Part shown: positions 57,632-64,000 of the stretch, in pieces
How the letters are laid out: the number at the start of each line of letters is the position of its first letter
Numbering within the stretch: position 1 is the first letter of the stretch
NCBI RefSeq assembly: GCF_042643145.1
Contig: NZ_JBHRSA010000031.1
Location: 94,581-158,580, forward strand
Reading direction: 5' to 3'
DNA from: Virgibacillus_O xinjiangensis
Lineage (GTDB): Bacteria > Bacillota > Bacilli > Bacillales > Amphibacillaceae
DNA length: 64,000 nucleotides
The notes under the pieces: model-generated
Told to the model about the DNA's origin: nothing
Databases searched by the model: none
What the model saw: only the letters and a program-made list of their open reading frames with translations
Made by a program: the position numbers and the translations under genes

Positions 57632-58903
57632 ATGCAAAAGGATGTTATTGTCATCGGGGGCGGGCCTTCCGGCTTGATGGCTGCTATCGCAGCTGCAGAA
57701 CAAGGTGCCCGGACAGTACTCATTGAAAAAGGGAAAAAATTAGGAAAGAAGCTGGCAATTTCCGGCGGTGGACGCTGTAACGTTACAAACAGACTCCCAC
57801 AGGAAGAAGTGATCAAGCATATTCCCGGTAACGGCCGCTTTCTATACAGCGCTTTTTCCGTATTCAACAACTACGACATTATCGACTTTTTCGAAAATAT
57901 GGGAGTCGAGCTCAAAGAAGAGGATCATGGAAGGATGTTCCCTGTTTCGAATTCTGCGATGACCGTCGTTAACGCCTTAATTAACAGATTGGACGAGCTA
58001 AAAGTGGAAGTGCATCTTCAAACACCAGTACAGGCTGTCCATTATGGAGAAAGTGAGCATACTGTCATTTTAGAAAACCAGGAAAAACTCCTTACAAAGA
58101 CAATCGTCCTAGCAGTCGGAGGAAAGGCTGTTCCACATACCGGTTCCACAGGGGATGGTTATGCCTGGGCTAAGAAAGCGGGACATACAGTAACCGAACT
58201 CTATCCTACCGAAGTGGCTCTTACTTCCAAAGAACCCTTTATAAAAGATAAAAGCTTACAGGGTTTGTCATTGAGGAATGTTTCCTTATCCGTCCTGAAT
58301 AAAAAGGACAAACCGATCATCACTCACCAAATGGACATGATTTTCACACATTTTGGTGTTTCGGGCCCTGCAGTTCTTCGTTGTTCCCAATTCGTCGTCA
58401 AAGAACTGAGAAAAGGCAGGGATGAAGTAAAAATGATTCTTGATGCCCTGCCTGAGGAAAATGAAGAGCATTTGATCCAGACTACAATTGCATCCATGCA
58501 TGCAAACCCGAAAAAATCCATTAAAAATACATTAAAAGGAATGGTGCCCGAAAGGTACCTGTCCTATATACTATCCAATAATCAAATAAGCGAAGAGCAA
58601 AAGGCGGGAAATATATCGAATGATCAAATACGTGCCATCATCCACCAAATAAAGAACTTTACCTTCGTAGTTCAAGGGTCTCTGCCGCTGGATAAGGCTT
58701 TTGTTACCGGTGGCGGTGTATCGATTAAAGAAGTCGTCCCAAACACGATGCAATCGAAGATCATGGCAGGCCTTTATTTCAGTGGGGAAATCCTTGACAT
58801 TCACGGATATACAGGAGGATACAATATCACCTCTGCTTTAGTTACAGGAAGACTGGCAGGTATGAATGCTGCTTTGGAATCTGGTGCGTCCGCTGGTATA
58901 TGA
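57632..58903 (+). CDS. ytfP: FAD-dependent oxidoreductase YtfP (HI0933 family)
   Basis: A 423-aa BaiN/HI0933-like flavoprotein. Dinucleotide-binding motif VIVIGGGPSGLMAAIAAAEQGA (about 5–26), family signature SGGGRCNVTN (about 45–54), and a C-terminal FAD loop GGVSIKEV…GLYFSGEILDIHGYTGGYNI (about 366–400). The substrate in Bacillus is unknown. The ATG at 57632 follows AAAGGA by nine bases; a TTG at 57593 gives an unsupported extension. Confidence 0.93.
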   Translation: MQKDVIVIGGGPSGLMAAIAAAEQGARTVLIEKGKKLGKKLAISGGGRCNVTNRLPQEEVIKHIPGNGRFLYSAFSVFNNYDIIDFFENMGVELKEEDHGRMFPVSNSAMTVVNALINRLDELKVEVHLQTPVQAVHYGESEHTVILENQEKLLTKTIVLAVGGKAVPHTGSTGDGYAWAKKAGHTVTELYPTEVALTSKEPFIKDKSLQGLSLRNVSLSVLNKKDKPIITHQMDMIFTHFGVSGPAVLRCSQFVVKELRKGRDEVKMILDALPEENEEHLIQTTIASMHANPKKSIKNTLKGMVPERYLSYILSNNQISEEQKAGNISNDQIRAIIHQIKNFTFVVQGSLPLDKAFVTGGGVSIKEVVPNTMQSKIMAGLYFSGEILDIHGYTGGYNITSALVTGRLAGMNAALESGASAGI

Positions 58904-58979
58904 TTCCTCGCATGCTCTTCAGCTCTTTGCCCTATACTAATCATGTCAGGACTTCCTGTATAGAAAGGGTGGGTATAAA

Positions 58980-59153
58980 ATGCAGAGAAATGGAATGTGG
59001 CTGCCATTGATTGCTTCTGTCGGAGTTGGAGCAGCAACTTACTATACCATGACAAGAAATGACCAGAATTTCGGTGAGACCATGCAAAAAATGATACCAC
59101 TTGTTACCCAGATGAACGAAGGGCCTACAGGCACACATCAATCTAGATCCTAA
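58980..59153 (+). CDS. Small membrane protein (57 aa), unknown
   Basis: A short gene below the usual length cutoff. AAAGGGTGGG precedes the ATG. The product has one hydrophobic segment (MWLPLIASVGVGAATYYTM, about 6–24) and a polar C-terminus (TQMNEGPTGTHQSRS). The GxGAATYY pattern resembles small sporulation-associated or YrzQ-like membrane proteins of Bacilli, but I cannot confirm the family. It follows ytfP by 76 bases and ends before a strong terminator. Confidence 0.65.
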   Translation: MQRNGMWLPLIASVGVGAATYYTMTRNDQNFGETMQKMIPLVTQMNEGPTGTHQSRS

Positions 59154-59160
59154 TTAAACA

Positions 59161-59193
59161 GAGAAAGCGCACCTTTAATGGTGCGCTTTTCTC
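59161..59193. terminator. Bidirectional terminator before the TRAP operon end
   Basis: GAGAAAGCGCACC–TTTAAT–GGTGCGCTTTTCTC, near-perfect 13-bp arms. Confidence 0.9.
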
Positions 59194-59209
59194 ATATCCA
59201 GCGAACTGC

Positions 59210-60505
59210 TTACAAACCAAACAAGTTAGGCAGGAATAAACTTATTTGTGGTATGAAAGCAACGAGGAGCAAGACTAGAATGACTGCCACAAAATACGGA
59301 AGCAATGGCTTGATTACCTGTTCGATTTTCACTTCAGCAACACTGGCACCAACGAACAAAGCACTGCCTACAGGAGGCGTCATGTTCCCGATACAAAGAG
59401 CAAAACAGATGATCATCCCGAAATGTATTGGATCCACTCCCAGTTCCTGTGAAATTGGAAGGAATATAGGGGTGAATATCAATACAGCAGGTGTTATATC
59501 CATAAATGTTCCAATGACAATCAAGATGAGCAGCATGATCAAAATCAAACCTGCATAGCTTTCCGTTATGGAAAGCAAGGCATTACTCAAGGCGATCGGA
59601 AGTCCTGTATAGGACATTACCAAGGAAAATAATGCAGAAGAAGTGATCAAGAAGAGAATCATTCCGGTGATTTCAATGGTCTCTCTGAAAATGCCAGGGA
59701 AATCCTTTATTTTTAAGCTTTTATAAATCAATGATAAAATTATTGCATAGAGAACTGCAACTGCAGCACCTTCAGTGGCTGTAAAGATACCTGCCACGAT
59801 ACCTCCGATGACGATAACAATAAGAAACAGGCTCGGAAGCGCCTGAGCAATAATGTATAGCCTGTCTTTCATGGAAGGAACTTCAGAAACAGGGTAACCT
59901 GCTTTCTTTGCACCGAAGTATGCAACAACCATGACGGCTATCCCCCAGAGTATCCCGGGAACATACCCAGCCATGAATAAAGCTGCAATAGAAGTACCGC
60001 CACTAGCCAAGGAATAAATAATGATGATGGAACTAGGTGGTATAATCAATCCAGTTGGTGCAGATGCAATATTCACTGCTGCTGAATAGGTCCTTTCATA
60101 ACCATGGTTTGTCTCCATTGGGGTCATTATTCTCCCCATTGCTGCAGCAGCAGCTACACTGGAGCCTGATATAGAACCGAACAGCATATTTCCAACAACA
60201 TTAGTATGAGCTAATGACCCTGGCAGGCGTCCGACCAGGACTTTTGCAAAGTTCACCAGACGGAAAGCAATACCTCCATTATTCATGATGATACCGGCCA
60301 AGACAAACAACGGAATTGCGAGCATCGTAAAGTCGTCAATTCCCGTAGCCATTCGTTGTGCAGCAGTCAATATCGTTACATCAAAAGGTAATATCAACAA
60401 AAATGTCACAACTGAACTTAATATGATTGCAAGCGCTATTGGAGCTCCGAAAAACAGCAGAGCGAAGAAAACTCCGAACAGCACTATTCCTGCTGTCATT
60501 GTCAT
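59210..60505 (-). CDS. dctM: TRAP transporter large permease DctM
   Basis: A 431-aa polytopic membrane protein of the DctM/SiaM large-subunit family, with about 12 transmembrane helices. Family motifs: FGAPIALAI near the N-terminus, GSISGSSVAAAAAMGRIMTPMM-type (GSSVAAAAAMGRIM), and IGNMTPPVGSALFVGASVA (about 377–395). It forms the Na+-driven channel of the tripartite system. It overlaps dctQ by 4 bases. Confidence 0.94.
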   Translation of the reverse strand: MTMTAGIVLFGVFFALLFFGAPIALAIILSSVVTFLLILPFDVTILTAAQRMATGIDDFTMLAIPLFVLAGIIMNNGGIAFRLVNFAKVLVGRLPGSLAHTNVVGNMLFGSISGSSVAAAAAMGRIMTPMETNHGYERTYSAAVNIASAPTGLIIPPSSIIIIYSLASGGTSIAALFMAGYVPGILWGIAVMVVAYFGAKKAGYPVSEVPSMKDRLYIIAQALPSLFLIVIVIGGIVAGIFTATEGAAVAVLYAIILSLIYKSLKIKDFPGIFRETIEITGMILFLITSSALFSLVMSYTGLPIALSNALLSITESYAGLILIMLLILIVIGTFMDITPAVLIFTPIFLPISQELGVDPIHFGMIICFALCIGNMTPPVGSALFVGASVAEVKIEQVIKPLLPYFVAVILVLLLVAFIPQISLFLPNLFGL

Positions 60506-60990
60506 AAACTGGTCACACTCTCTTTCCTTCTCTTTTTATCGGCCGCCATATTGTAGATGGTATAAAAGATGATGAACATACCGCTGACCGGGACAGAAGC
60601 ATACACAATAGCCTGGGAAATACCTGTAGCCGGCGCGACTTGGGAAACTGTCAATAAAACCGTTTGGAGCCCCCCATATACCATCAATACAGCTGCAGTC
60701 AAAAGAATGATCACATTCGTCAATGCACCAAGGACTTCCTGCTTCGTTTCACTCAATTTCTCTCGGAAGAAAAGGATGGCAATATGTTTTCTGATCCCGA
60801 AAACATAGGCGGCCCCCAACAGACCGAACCAGATCAATAAAAATCTGATGGCTTCCTCGGTACCCGGGCTGGATACGTTCAGAACATATCTGGCCAATAC
60901 CTGCCAGACAGATAGTACTACCATGATCACCAATAAGGTGGATGTGATGGAAAGGAGAATTTTGTCCACTGTTTGCTTTAATTTATCCAT
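60502..60990 (-). CDS. dctQ: TRAP transporter small permease DctQ
   Basis: A 162-aa membrane protein with four predicted helices. The family motif WQVLARYVLNVSSPGTEEAIRFLLIWFGLLGAAY (about 29–62) is characteristic. It joins DctM and the extracytoplasmic DctP. Its start overlaps the dctP stop (TAATG) and its end overlaps dctM, so dctPQM are coupled. Confidence 0.94.
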   Translation of the reverse strand: MDKLKQTVDKILLSITSTLLVIMVVLSVWQVLARYVLNVSSPGTEEAIRFLLIWFGLLGAAYVFGIRKHIAILFFREKLSETKQEVLGALTNVIILLTAAVLMVYGGLQTVLLTVSQVAPATGISQAIVYASVPVSGMFIIFYTIYNMAADKKRRKESVTSL

Positions 60991-61994
60991 TATTCTGCAG
61001 CTCCTTTCACCAATTTGTATATTTCTCCTGTTTTCTCACTCTGTGCAAAATCTTCGTGCATGGCCTGTACAGAGTCAATAAAAGATTGCTTATCAACTTC
61101 CACAAATTTCACATTCATTTCATTCTTGGCTATTTCGGTATTTTCTTTAATTGTCTCTTTCCATACATCTTCGTGGTAAATGGTCGATTCTTCAGCAGCC
61201 TCCAGAATGACCTGCTGTTCTTCCTCTGAAAATCTGTCAAACCTAGCACTGTTCATGATCAGCATATCGGGCACAATTTGGTGTTCTGTATACATATAGT
61301 ATTTGGCTACTTCCCCATGGTTATTGTTAACCAAAGCGGTTTCATTGTTCTCAGCTGCATCTATTACTCCAGCTTGAAGGGCTGTGTATACCTCTCCATA
61401 AGCCATCGAGGTCGGAACCGCCCCGAAGGATTCAATCATGCCTACGCTTGTCTGACTAGGCTGTACTCTGACTTTCAACCCCTCCATGCCCGACACGTCT
61501 TTTACTTCCCTATTTTTGGTGTAAAGGTTCCTCTCACCGGCATTGTAGTAAGTCAACGCCCTGAATCCAATGTCTTCTGTCTGCAGATACAGCCTGTCCG
61601 TTACTTCTTTGTTATTCATGGCTTTCTCGAATTGCTGGTAATCCTCGAATACATATGGAACACTGAATATAGAATAGTCGGACTCAAAAGACTCGAGAGC
61701 ACTGGCACTAACCTTGGATAGGTCCACAGCTCCCGTCTGTGTCAGCTCAATTGCTTCCCTTTCACTGCCAAGCTGGCCGTTCGCAAAGATTTCTACACTG
61801 ATTTCTCCCTCGGATTTGTCTTCCACCAACCTTGCAAATTCAGCAAGGGACTTGTGCACCGGGTGGTCTAACGATTGGTTGTGGGCAAGCTTTAATTCTT
61901 TTCCTCCTTGCCCAAGAATAGAGCCATCAGGACCACAGGCTGCAAGTAACAGAATCGGTATCAAAACGGCAATTCCGCCAATGAATTTTCTCAT
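60990..61994 (-). CDS. dctP: TRAP transporter substrate-binding lipoprotein DctP
   Basis: A 334-aa extracytoplasmic solute receptor anchored as a lipoprotein: lipobox LAAC with Cys20 after the hydrophobic leader. Family motifs: GLKVRVQPSQTSVGMIESFGAVPTSMAYGEVYTALQAGVIDAAENN (about 171–216), which holds the carboxylate-binding arginine and the helix of DctP proteins. The ligand is probably an organic acid or sugar acid, but residues do not let me choose. It is the first gene of dctPQM. Confidence 0.92.
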   Translation of the reverse strand: MRKFIGGIAVLIPILLLAACGPDGSILGQGGKELKLAHNQSLDHPVHKSLAEFARLVEDKSEGEISVEIFANGQLGSEREAIELTQTGAVDLSKVSASALESFESDYSIFSVPYVFEDYQQFEKAMNNKEVTDRLYLQTEDIGFRALTYYNAGERNLYTKNREVKDVSGMEGLKVRVQPSQTSVGMIESFGAVPTSMAYGEVYTALQAGVIDAAENNETALVNNNHGEVAKYYMYTEHQIVPDMLIMNSARFDRFSEEEQQVILEAAEESTIYHEDVWKETIKENTEIAKNEMNVKFVEVDKQSFIDSVQAMHEDFAQSEKTGEIYKLVKGAAE

Positions 61995-62041
61995 ATAAAT
62001 CTCTCCCTAATTTAGTGAAATTCTCTAAGAAGCTTTACAAT

Positions 62042-62056
62042 AGGAAACGCTTACTT
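62042..62056. promoter_or_regulatory. Possible cre-like site upstream of dctP
   Basis: AGGAAACGCTTACTT keeps the GAAACGCTTAC core of a CcpA cre but has mismatches at both ends; it lies about 48 bases upstream of dctP. Confidence 0.35.
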
Positions 62057-62196
62057 AAAAACTAAATGAACCTTCTTTGCTTTACTATGTCTCAGTAGAT
62101 GATATTCATGCTATTACTCCAGGAAATCAGCTTCCCTGCAGGCGTTTACAAAAAAGATGATTTCGCGACCAGAGGGCAGAAAACCAAGGACTTGCA

Positions 62197-62221
62197 TTAA
62201 TTTGTTTGCCAAACAAATTAA
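62197..62221. promoter_or_regulatory. Perfect 25-base palindrome, candidate operator
   Basis: Two exactly complementary 12-base arms, TTAATTTGTTTG and CAAACAAATTAA, flank one central base, in the 440-base gap between dctP and the DAACS gene. It lies 37 bases upstream of the DAACS -35. The length and symmetry indicate a dimeric repressor or activator; no T-run follows, so it is not a terminator. No regulator gene is adjacent. Confidence 0.6.
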
Positions 62222-62257
62222 CTTAACTTTATATAGGGTAACGTGTTTAGATGTATT

Positions 62258-62286
62258 TTGCAATGTTTTTTGGGCAAATCTATACT
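62258..62286 (+). promoter_or_regulatory. Sigma-A promoter of the DAACS symporter gene
   Basis: TTGCAA (62258–62263) and TATACT (62281–62286), exactly 17 bases apart, give a leader of about 145 bases. Confidence 0.7.
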
Positions 62287-62397
62287 TGTTTCAATTCTCC
62301 GATGCATGGCACATTTCTGGATATCTGGGCGAAATTACCTATAACTATTGTTTCCATAGCAATATAGTGGATAGACGAATGACGGCAAATGTTGTAA

Positions 62398-62411
62398 AAT
62401 AAACGTTTATT
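62398..62411. promoter_or_regulatory. 14-base palindrome before the DAACS start
   Basis: AATAAACGTTTATT is perfectly palindromic and lies 26 bases before the ATG, inside the leader. A second TATAAT (62417–62422) follows, but too close to the ribosome binding site for a simple promoter. Possible operator. Confidence 0.35.
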
Positions 62412-62436
62412 ACATATATAATAAAGGAGTTTTTTG

Positions 62437-63609
62437 ATGAAAGGATTCGGGTTACTTATAAGAATCTTAGTTGCCATCATTCTCGGTGTAACGATAGGCT
62501 CACTTGCCAATGAAGGGTTTATACGGGTGTTTGCGACCTTCAATGACCTATTTGGCGCTTTTCTTGGCTTTATCATCCCTTTAATCATTCTGGGTTTTAT
62601 TGCACCCGGCATAGGTTCCCTTGGACGCGGGGCCGGAAGATTGCTTGGTTTGACAGCCGCACTGGCTTATGGTTCAACCATACTAGCAGGTGTGCTTGCT
62701 TTTTTTTCTGCCAATACACTTTATCCAAGCTTGCTTGAAGGGCAATCACTTAAATCGTTTACAGATCCTACAGAGGGACTTAGCTCTGGATATCTACCGG
62801 TCGAAATACCGCCTCTCATGGAGGTTACAACAGCTCTGGTACTAGCTTTTGTCATCGGTATCGGGATAGCAGCAGTAAACAGCAAGCTATTGCTGCAGTT
62901 GGCTGAAGATTTTCGTGATATTATCCAATTAGTTATTGAGAAGGTAATCATCCCTCTTCTGCCCGTTCATATTTTCGGTATCTTTGCGAACATGACGCAT
63001 GCAGGACAAGTGACGACGATCATTAGTGTGTTTATAAAGGTTTTTATCATGATTATCATTCTGCACCTGCTATATCTTCTGATTCAATATACAATAGCAG
63101 GTTCCTTGAGCAGGCAGAACCCTTTGAACATGCTAAAAAAGATGTCGCCTGCCTATTTTACAGCATTGGGAACCCAGTCATCAGCCGCAACCATACCTGT
63201 GACACTACAACATTCTAAAACGCTCAGACTAAAAGGAAATATTGCGGACTTTACGGTACCATTGTTAGCAAATATCCACTTATCCGGCAGCACGATCACC
63301 ATAACCAGTTGTGCCATGGCTGTAATGTTCCTGCAAGGAGATATGGCGTCTTTCTCAGCTGTCTTTCCTTTCATTGCAACACTTGGAGCAACCATGATAG
63401 CAGCACCTGGAGTCCCAGGAGGAGCAGTAATGGCAAGTATTGGTTTGCTGGAGAGCATGTTGGGATTCAGTCCTACCATGGTATCACTGATGATTGCTTT
63501 GTACCTTGCGCAGGACAGCCTCGGTACGGCATGTAATGTCACCGGTGATGGTGCAATCACGTCAGTTACCGACTCATTGAGTTCAAAAGTCAAAAATGAA
63601 GGGAACTAA
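62437..63609 (+). CDS. Dicarboxylate/amino acid:cation symporter (DAACS family)
   Basis: A 390-aa polytopic membrane transporter of the GltT/GltPh fold. Hallmarks: GTQSSAATIPVT (about 244–255, the serine-rich HP1 loop), NIHLSGSTITIT (TM7 NMDGT equivalent, here N-I-H-L-S-G-S), APGVPGGAV (HP2) and QDSLGTACNVTGDGAITS (about 366–383, TM8). The NMDG sodium site is altered to H-L-S-G, which places it in a divergent branch, so the substrate (glutamate, aspartate, C4-dicarboxylate or serine) is uncertain. AAAGGAG precedes the ATG. Confidence 0.88.
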   Translation: MKGFGLLIRILVAIILGVTIGSLANEGFIRVFATFNDLFGAFLGFIIPLIILGFIAPGIGSLGRGAGRLLGLTAALAYGSTILAGVLAFFSANTLYPSLLEGQSLKSFTDPTEGLSSGYLPVEIPPLMEVTTALVLAFVIGIGIAAVNSKLLLQLAEDFRDIIQLVIEKVIIPLLPVHIFGIFANMTHAGQVTTIISVFIKVFIMIIILHLLYLLIQYTIAGSLSRQNPLNMLKKMSPAYFTALGTQSSAATIPVTLQHSKTLRLKGNIADFTVPLLANIHLSGSTITITSCAMAVMFLQGDMASFSAVFPFIATLGATMIAAPGVPGGAVMASIGLLESMLGFSPTMVSLMIALYLAQDSLGTACNVTGDGAITSVTDSLSSKVKNEGN

Positions 63610-63614
63610 TAACG

Positions 63615-63652
63615 AATAAGAAGGAGGCAGGAATGATTGCCTCCTTCTTATT
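63615..63652 (+). terminator. Terminator of the DAACS gene
   Basis: AATAAGAAGGAGGCA–GGAATGAT–TGCCTCCTTCTTATT, perfect 15-bp arms, then TTTC. Confidence 0.92.
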
Positions 63653-63883
63653 TTTCTATAAACATACTAGAGTGAGCCTCTTTTCAGCCAGCAATATTTA
63701 TACAACCTGCCAACACGAGACTTTATGCTAACAATATGGGCATGCTTTTATTAGACGAAAACCTTAGACAATACGGTTTCTTATCTACTGCAAATCTCAA
63801 CACCATGGCTGTCAGATTGTTTGGCCAAACGTTATGATCCTTATAGAGCTAAATCTGACATCCGACTGTTACTTCTGGCATAT
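63653..63883. other. Intergenic gap without a supported gene
   Basis: About 230 bases between the DAACS terminator and the rRNA terminator. Only a 33-codon open frame (63738–63839) without a ribosome binding site is present. I see no other element. Confidence 0.5.
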
Positions 63884-63931
63884 AAAAAAACAAGGAGGAA
63901 AGTAGTTTTTACTTTCCTCCTTGTTTTTTCG
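63884..63931 (-). terminator. Terminator of the rRNA operon
   Basis: On the minus strand AAAACAAGGAGGAAAGTA…TACTTTCCTCCTTGTTTT, a long perfect stem with T-runs on both sides, directly downstream of the 5S rRNA 3' end. Confidence 0.88.
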
Positions 63932-63933
63932 GT

Positions 63934-64000
63934 TGCCTGGCAGCGTCCTACTCTCGCAGGGACAAAGTCCCAACTACCATCGGCGCTGGAGAGCTTAACT
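63934..64000 (-). rRNA. rrf: 5S ribosomal RNA, 3' part
   Basis: On the minus strand the sequence holds the conserved 5S core CCAGCGCCGATGGTAGT, the GGGACTTTGTCCC arm, GAGAGTAGGACGCTGCC and the closing CAGGCA end. The 5' part lies outside the window. The orientation implies a 16S–23S–5S operon transcribed leftward into this window. Confidence 0.95.

Noticed and set aside
57475..57870. N-terminal extension of the ytgP reading frame
   Set aside because: It overlaps the ytfP start on the other strand, has no ribosome binding site, and the family start MSNIVRGAM lies at 57474 with a good AGGTGA.
63738..63839. 33-codon open frame near the rRNA operon, considered as a transposase remnant
   Set aside because: No ribosome binding site, no inverted repeats, no recognisable transposase motif.

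Overview
The window is a chromosomal segment of an endospore-forming member of the Bacillaceae. Gene content and order follow the Bacillus subtilis ytrI–ytfP region closely (nrnA, ytpI, ytoI; ackA, ytxK, tpx, ytfJ, ytfI; thiI, nifZ, ezrA, refZ, ytsP, rpsD, tyrS; acuABC, ccpA, aroA, ytxH, ytxG, murC, sftA, ytpR, ytpQ, ytpP, ytoQ, ytoP, ytzB, ytnP, trmB, ytzH, ytmP, ytlP, ytzG, ytgP, ytfP). Sporulation genes (ytrI, ytfJ, an alpha/beta SASP with a sigma-G promoter, refZ) confirm a spore former. The genus cannot be fixed from sequence reading; a halotolerant relative (Virgibacillus/Halobacillus type) is a guess.

Layout. 1–3716: end of ytrI, a small unknown gene, nrnA, ytpI, ytoI and a small membrane protein. 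3815–12875: the main accessory block, a type IV pilus (T4P) locus. One leftward operon encodes minor pilins, assembly ATPase PilB, retraction ATPase PilT, platform PilC, a major pilin, prepilin peptidase PilD and the PilM/N/O alignment complex. A divergent gene encodes a prepilin with a predicted beta-rich tail. No secretin (PilQ) or PilP is present, as expected for a monoderm. 12917–19277: a UPF0173 hydrolase, PspA with a likely sigma-W promoter, an M24 peptidase, an unlisted 53-aa gene, a universal stress protein, acetate kinase, YtxK and Tpx. 19388–25768: YtfJ/YtfI, NAD kinase, an amidohydrolase, SASP, and the NifZ/ThiI sulfur-transfer pair for 4-thiouridine.

25981–32571: EzrA and RefZ (division), the free-Met-(R)-sulfoxide reductase YtsP, an unrecognised 223-aa protein, rpsD behind an S4-type autoregulatory leader, and tyrS behind a tyrosine T-box. 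32699–38278: a class A penicillin-binding protein with a C-terminal Fn3-like domain, then acuABC with a candidate cre site (acsA is absent). 38342–43172: CcpA, AroA (chorismate mutase–DAHP synthase), YtxH/YtxG with a strong sigma-B promoter, and MurC. 43303–58903: NAD salvage, the DNA translocase SftA, and many small conserved ytXX genes including RNA modification enzymes (TrmB, pseudouridine synthase) and the MurJ-type flippase YtgP. 58980–64000: a 57-aa gene, a DctMQP TRAP transporter, a 440-base control region with a perfect 25-base palindrome, a divergent DAACS symporter, and the 3' end of a 5S rRNA from a leftward rRNA operon.

The most distinctive parts are the self-contained monoderm T4P locus with its divergent minor pilin, the structured leader before nifZ–thiI, the unknown gene at 29268 with a sigma-B-like promoter, and the palindrome between the two terminal transporters. 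No CRISPR array, prophage, insertion sequence or tRNA was seen.
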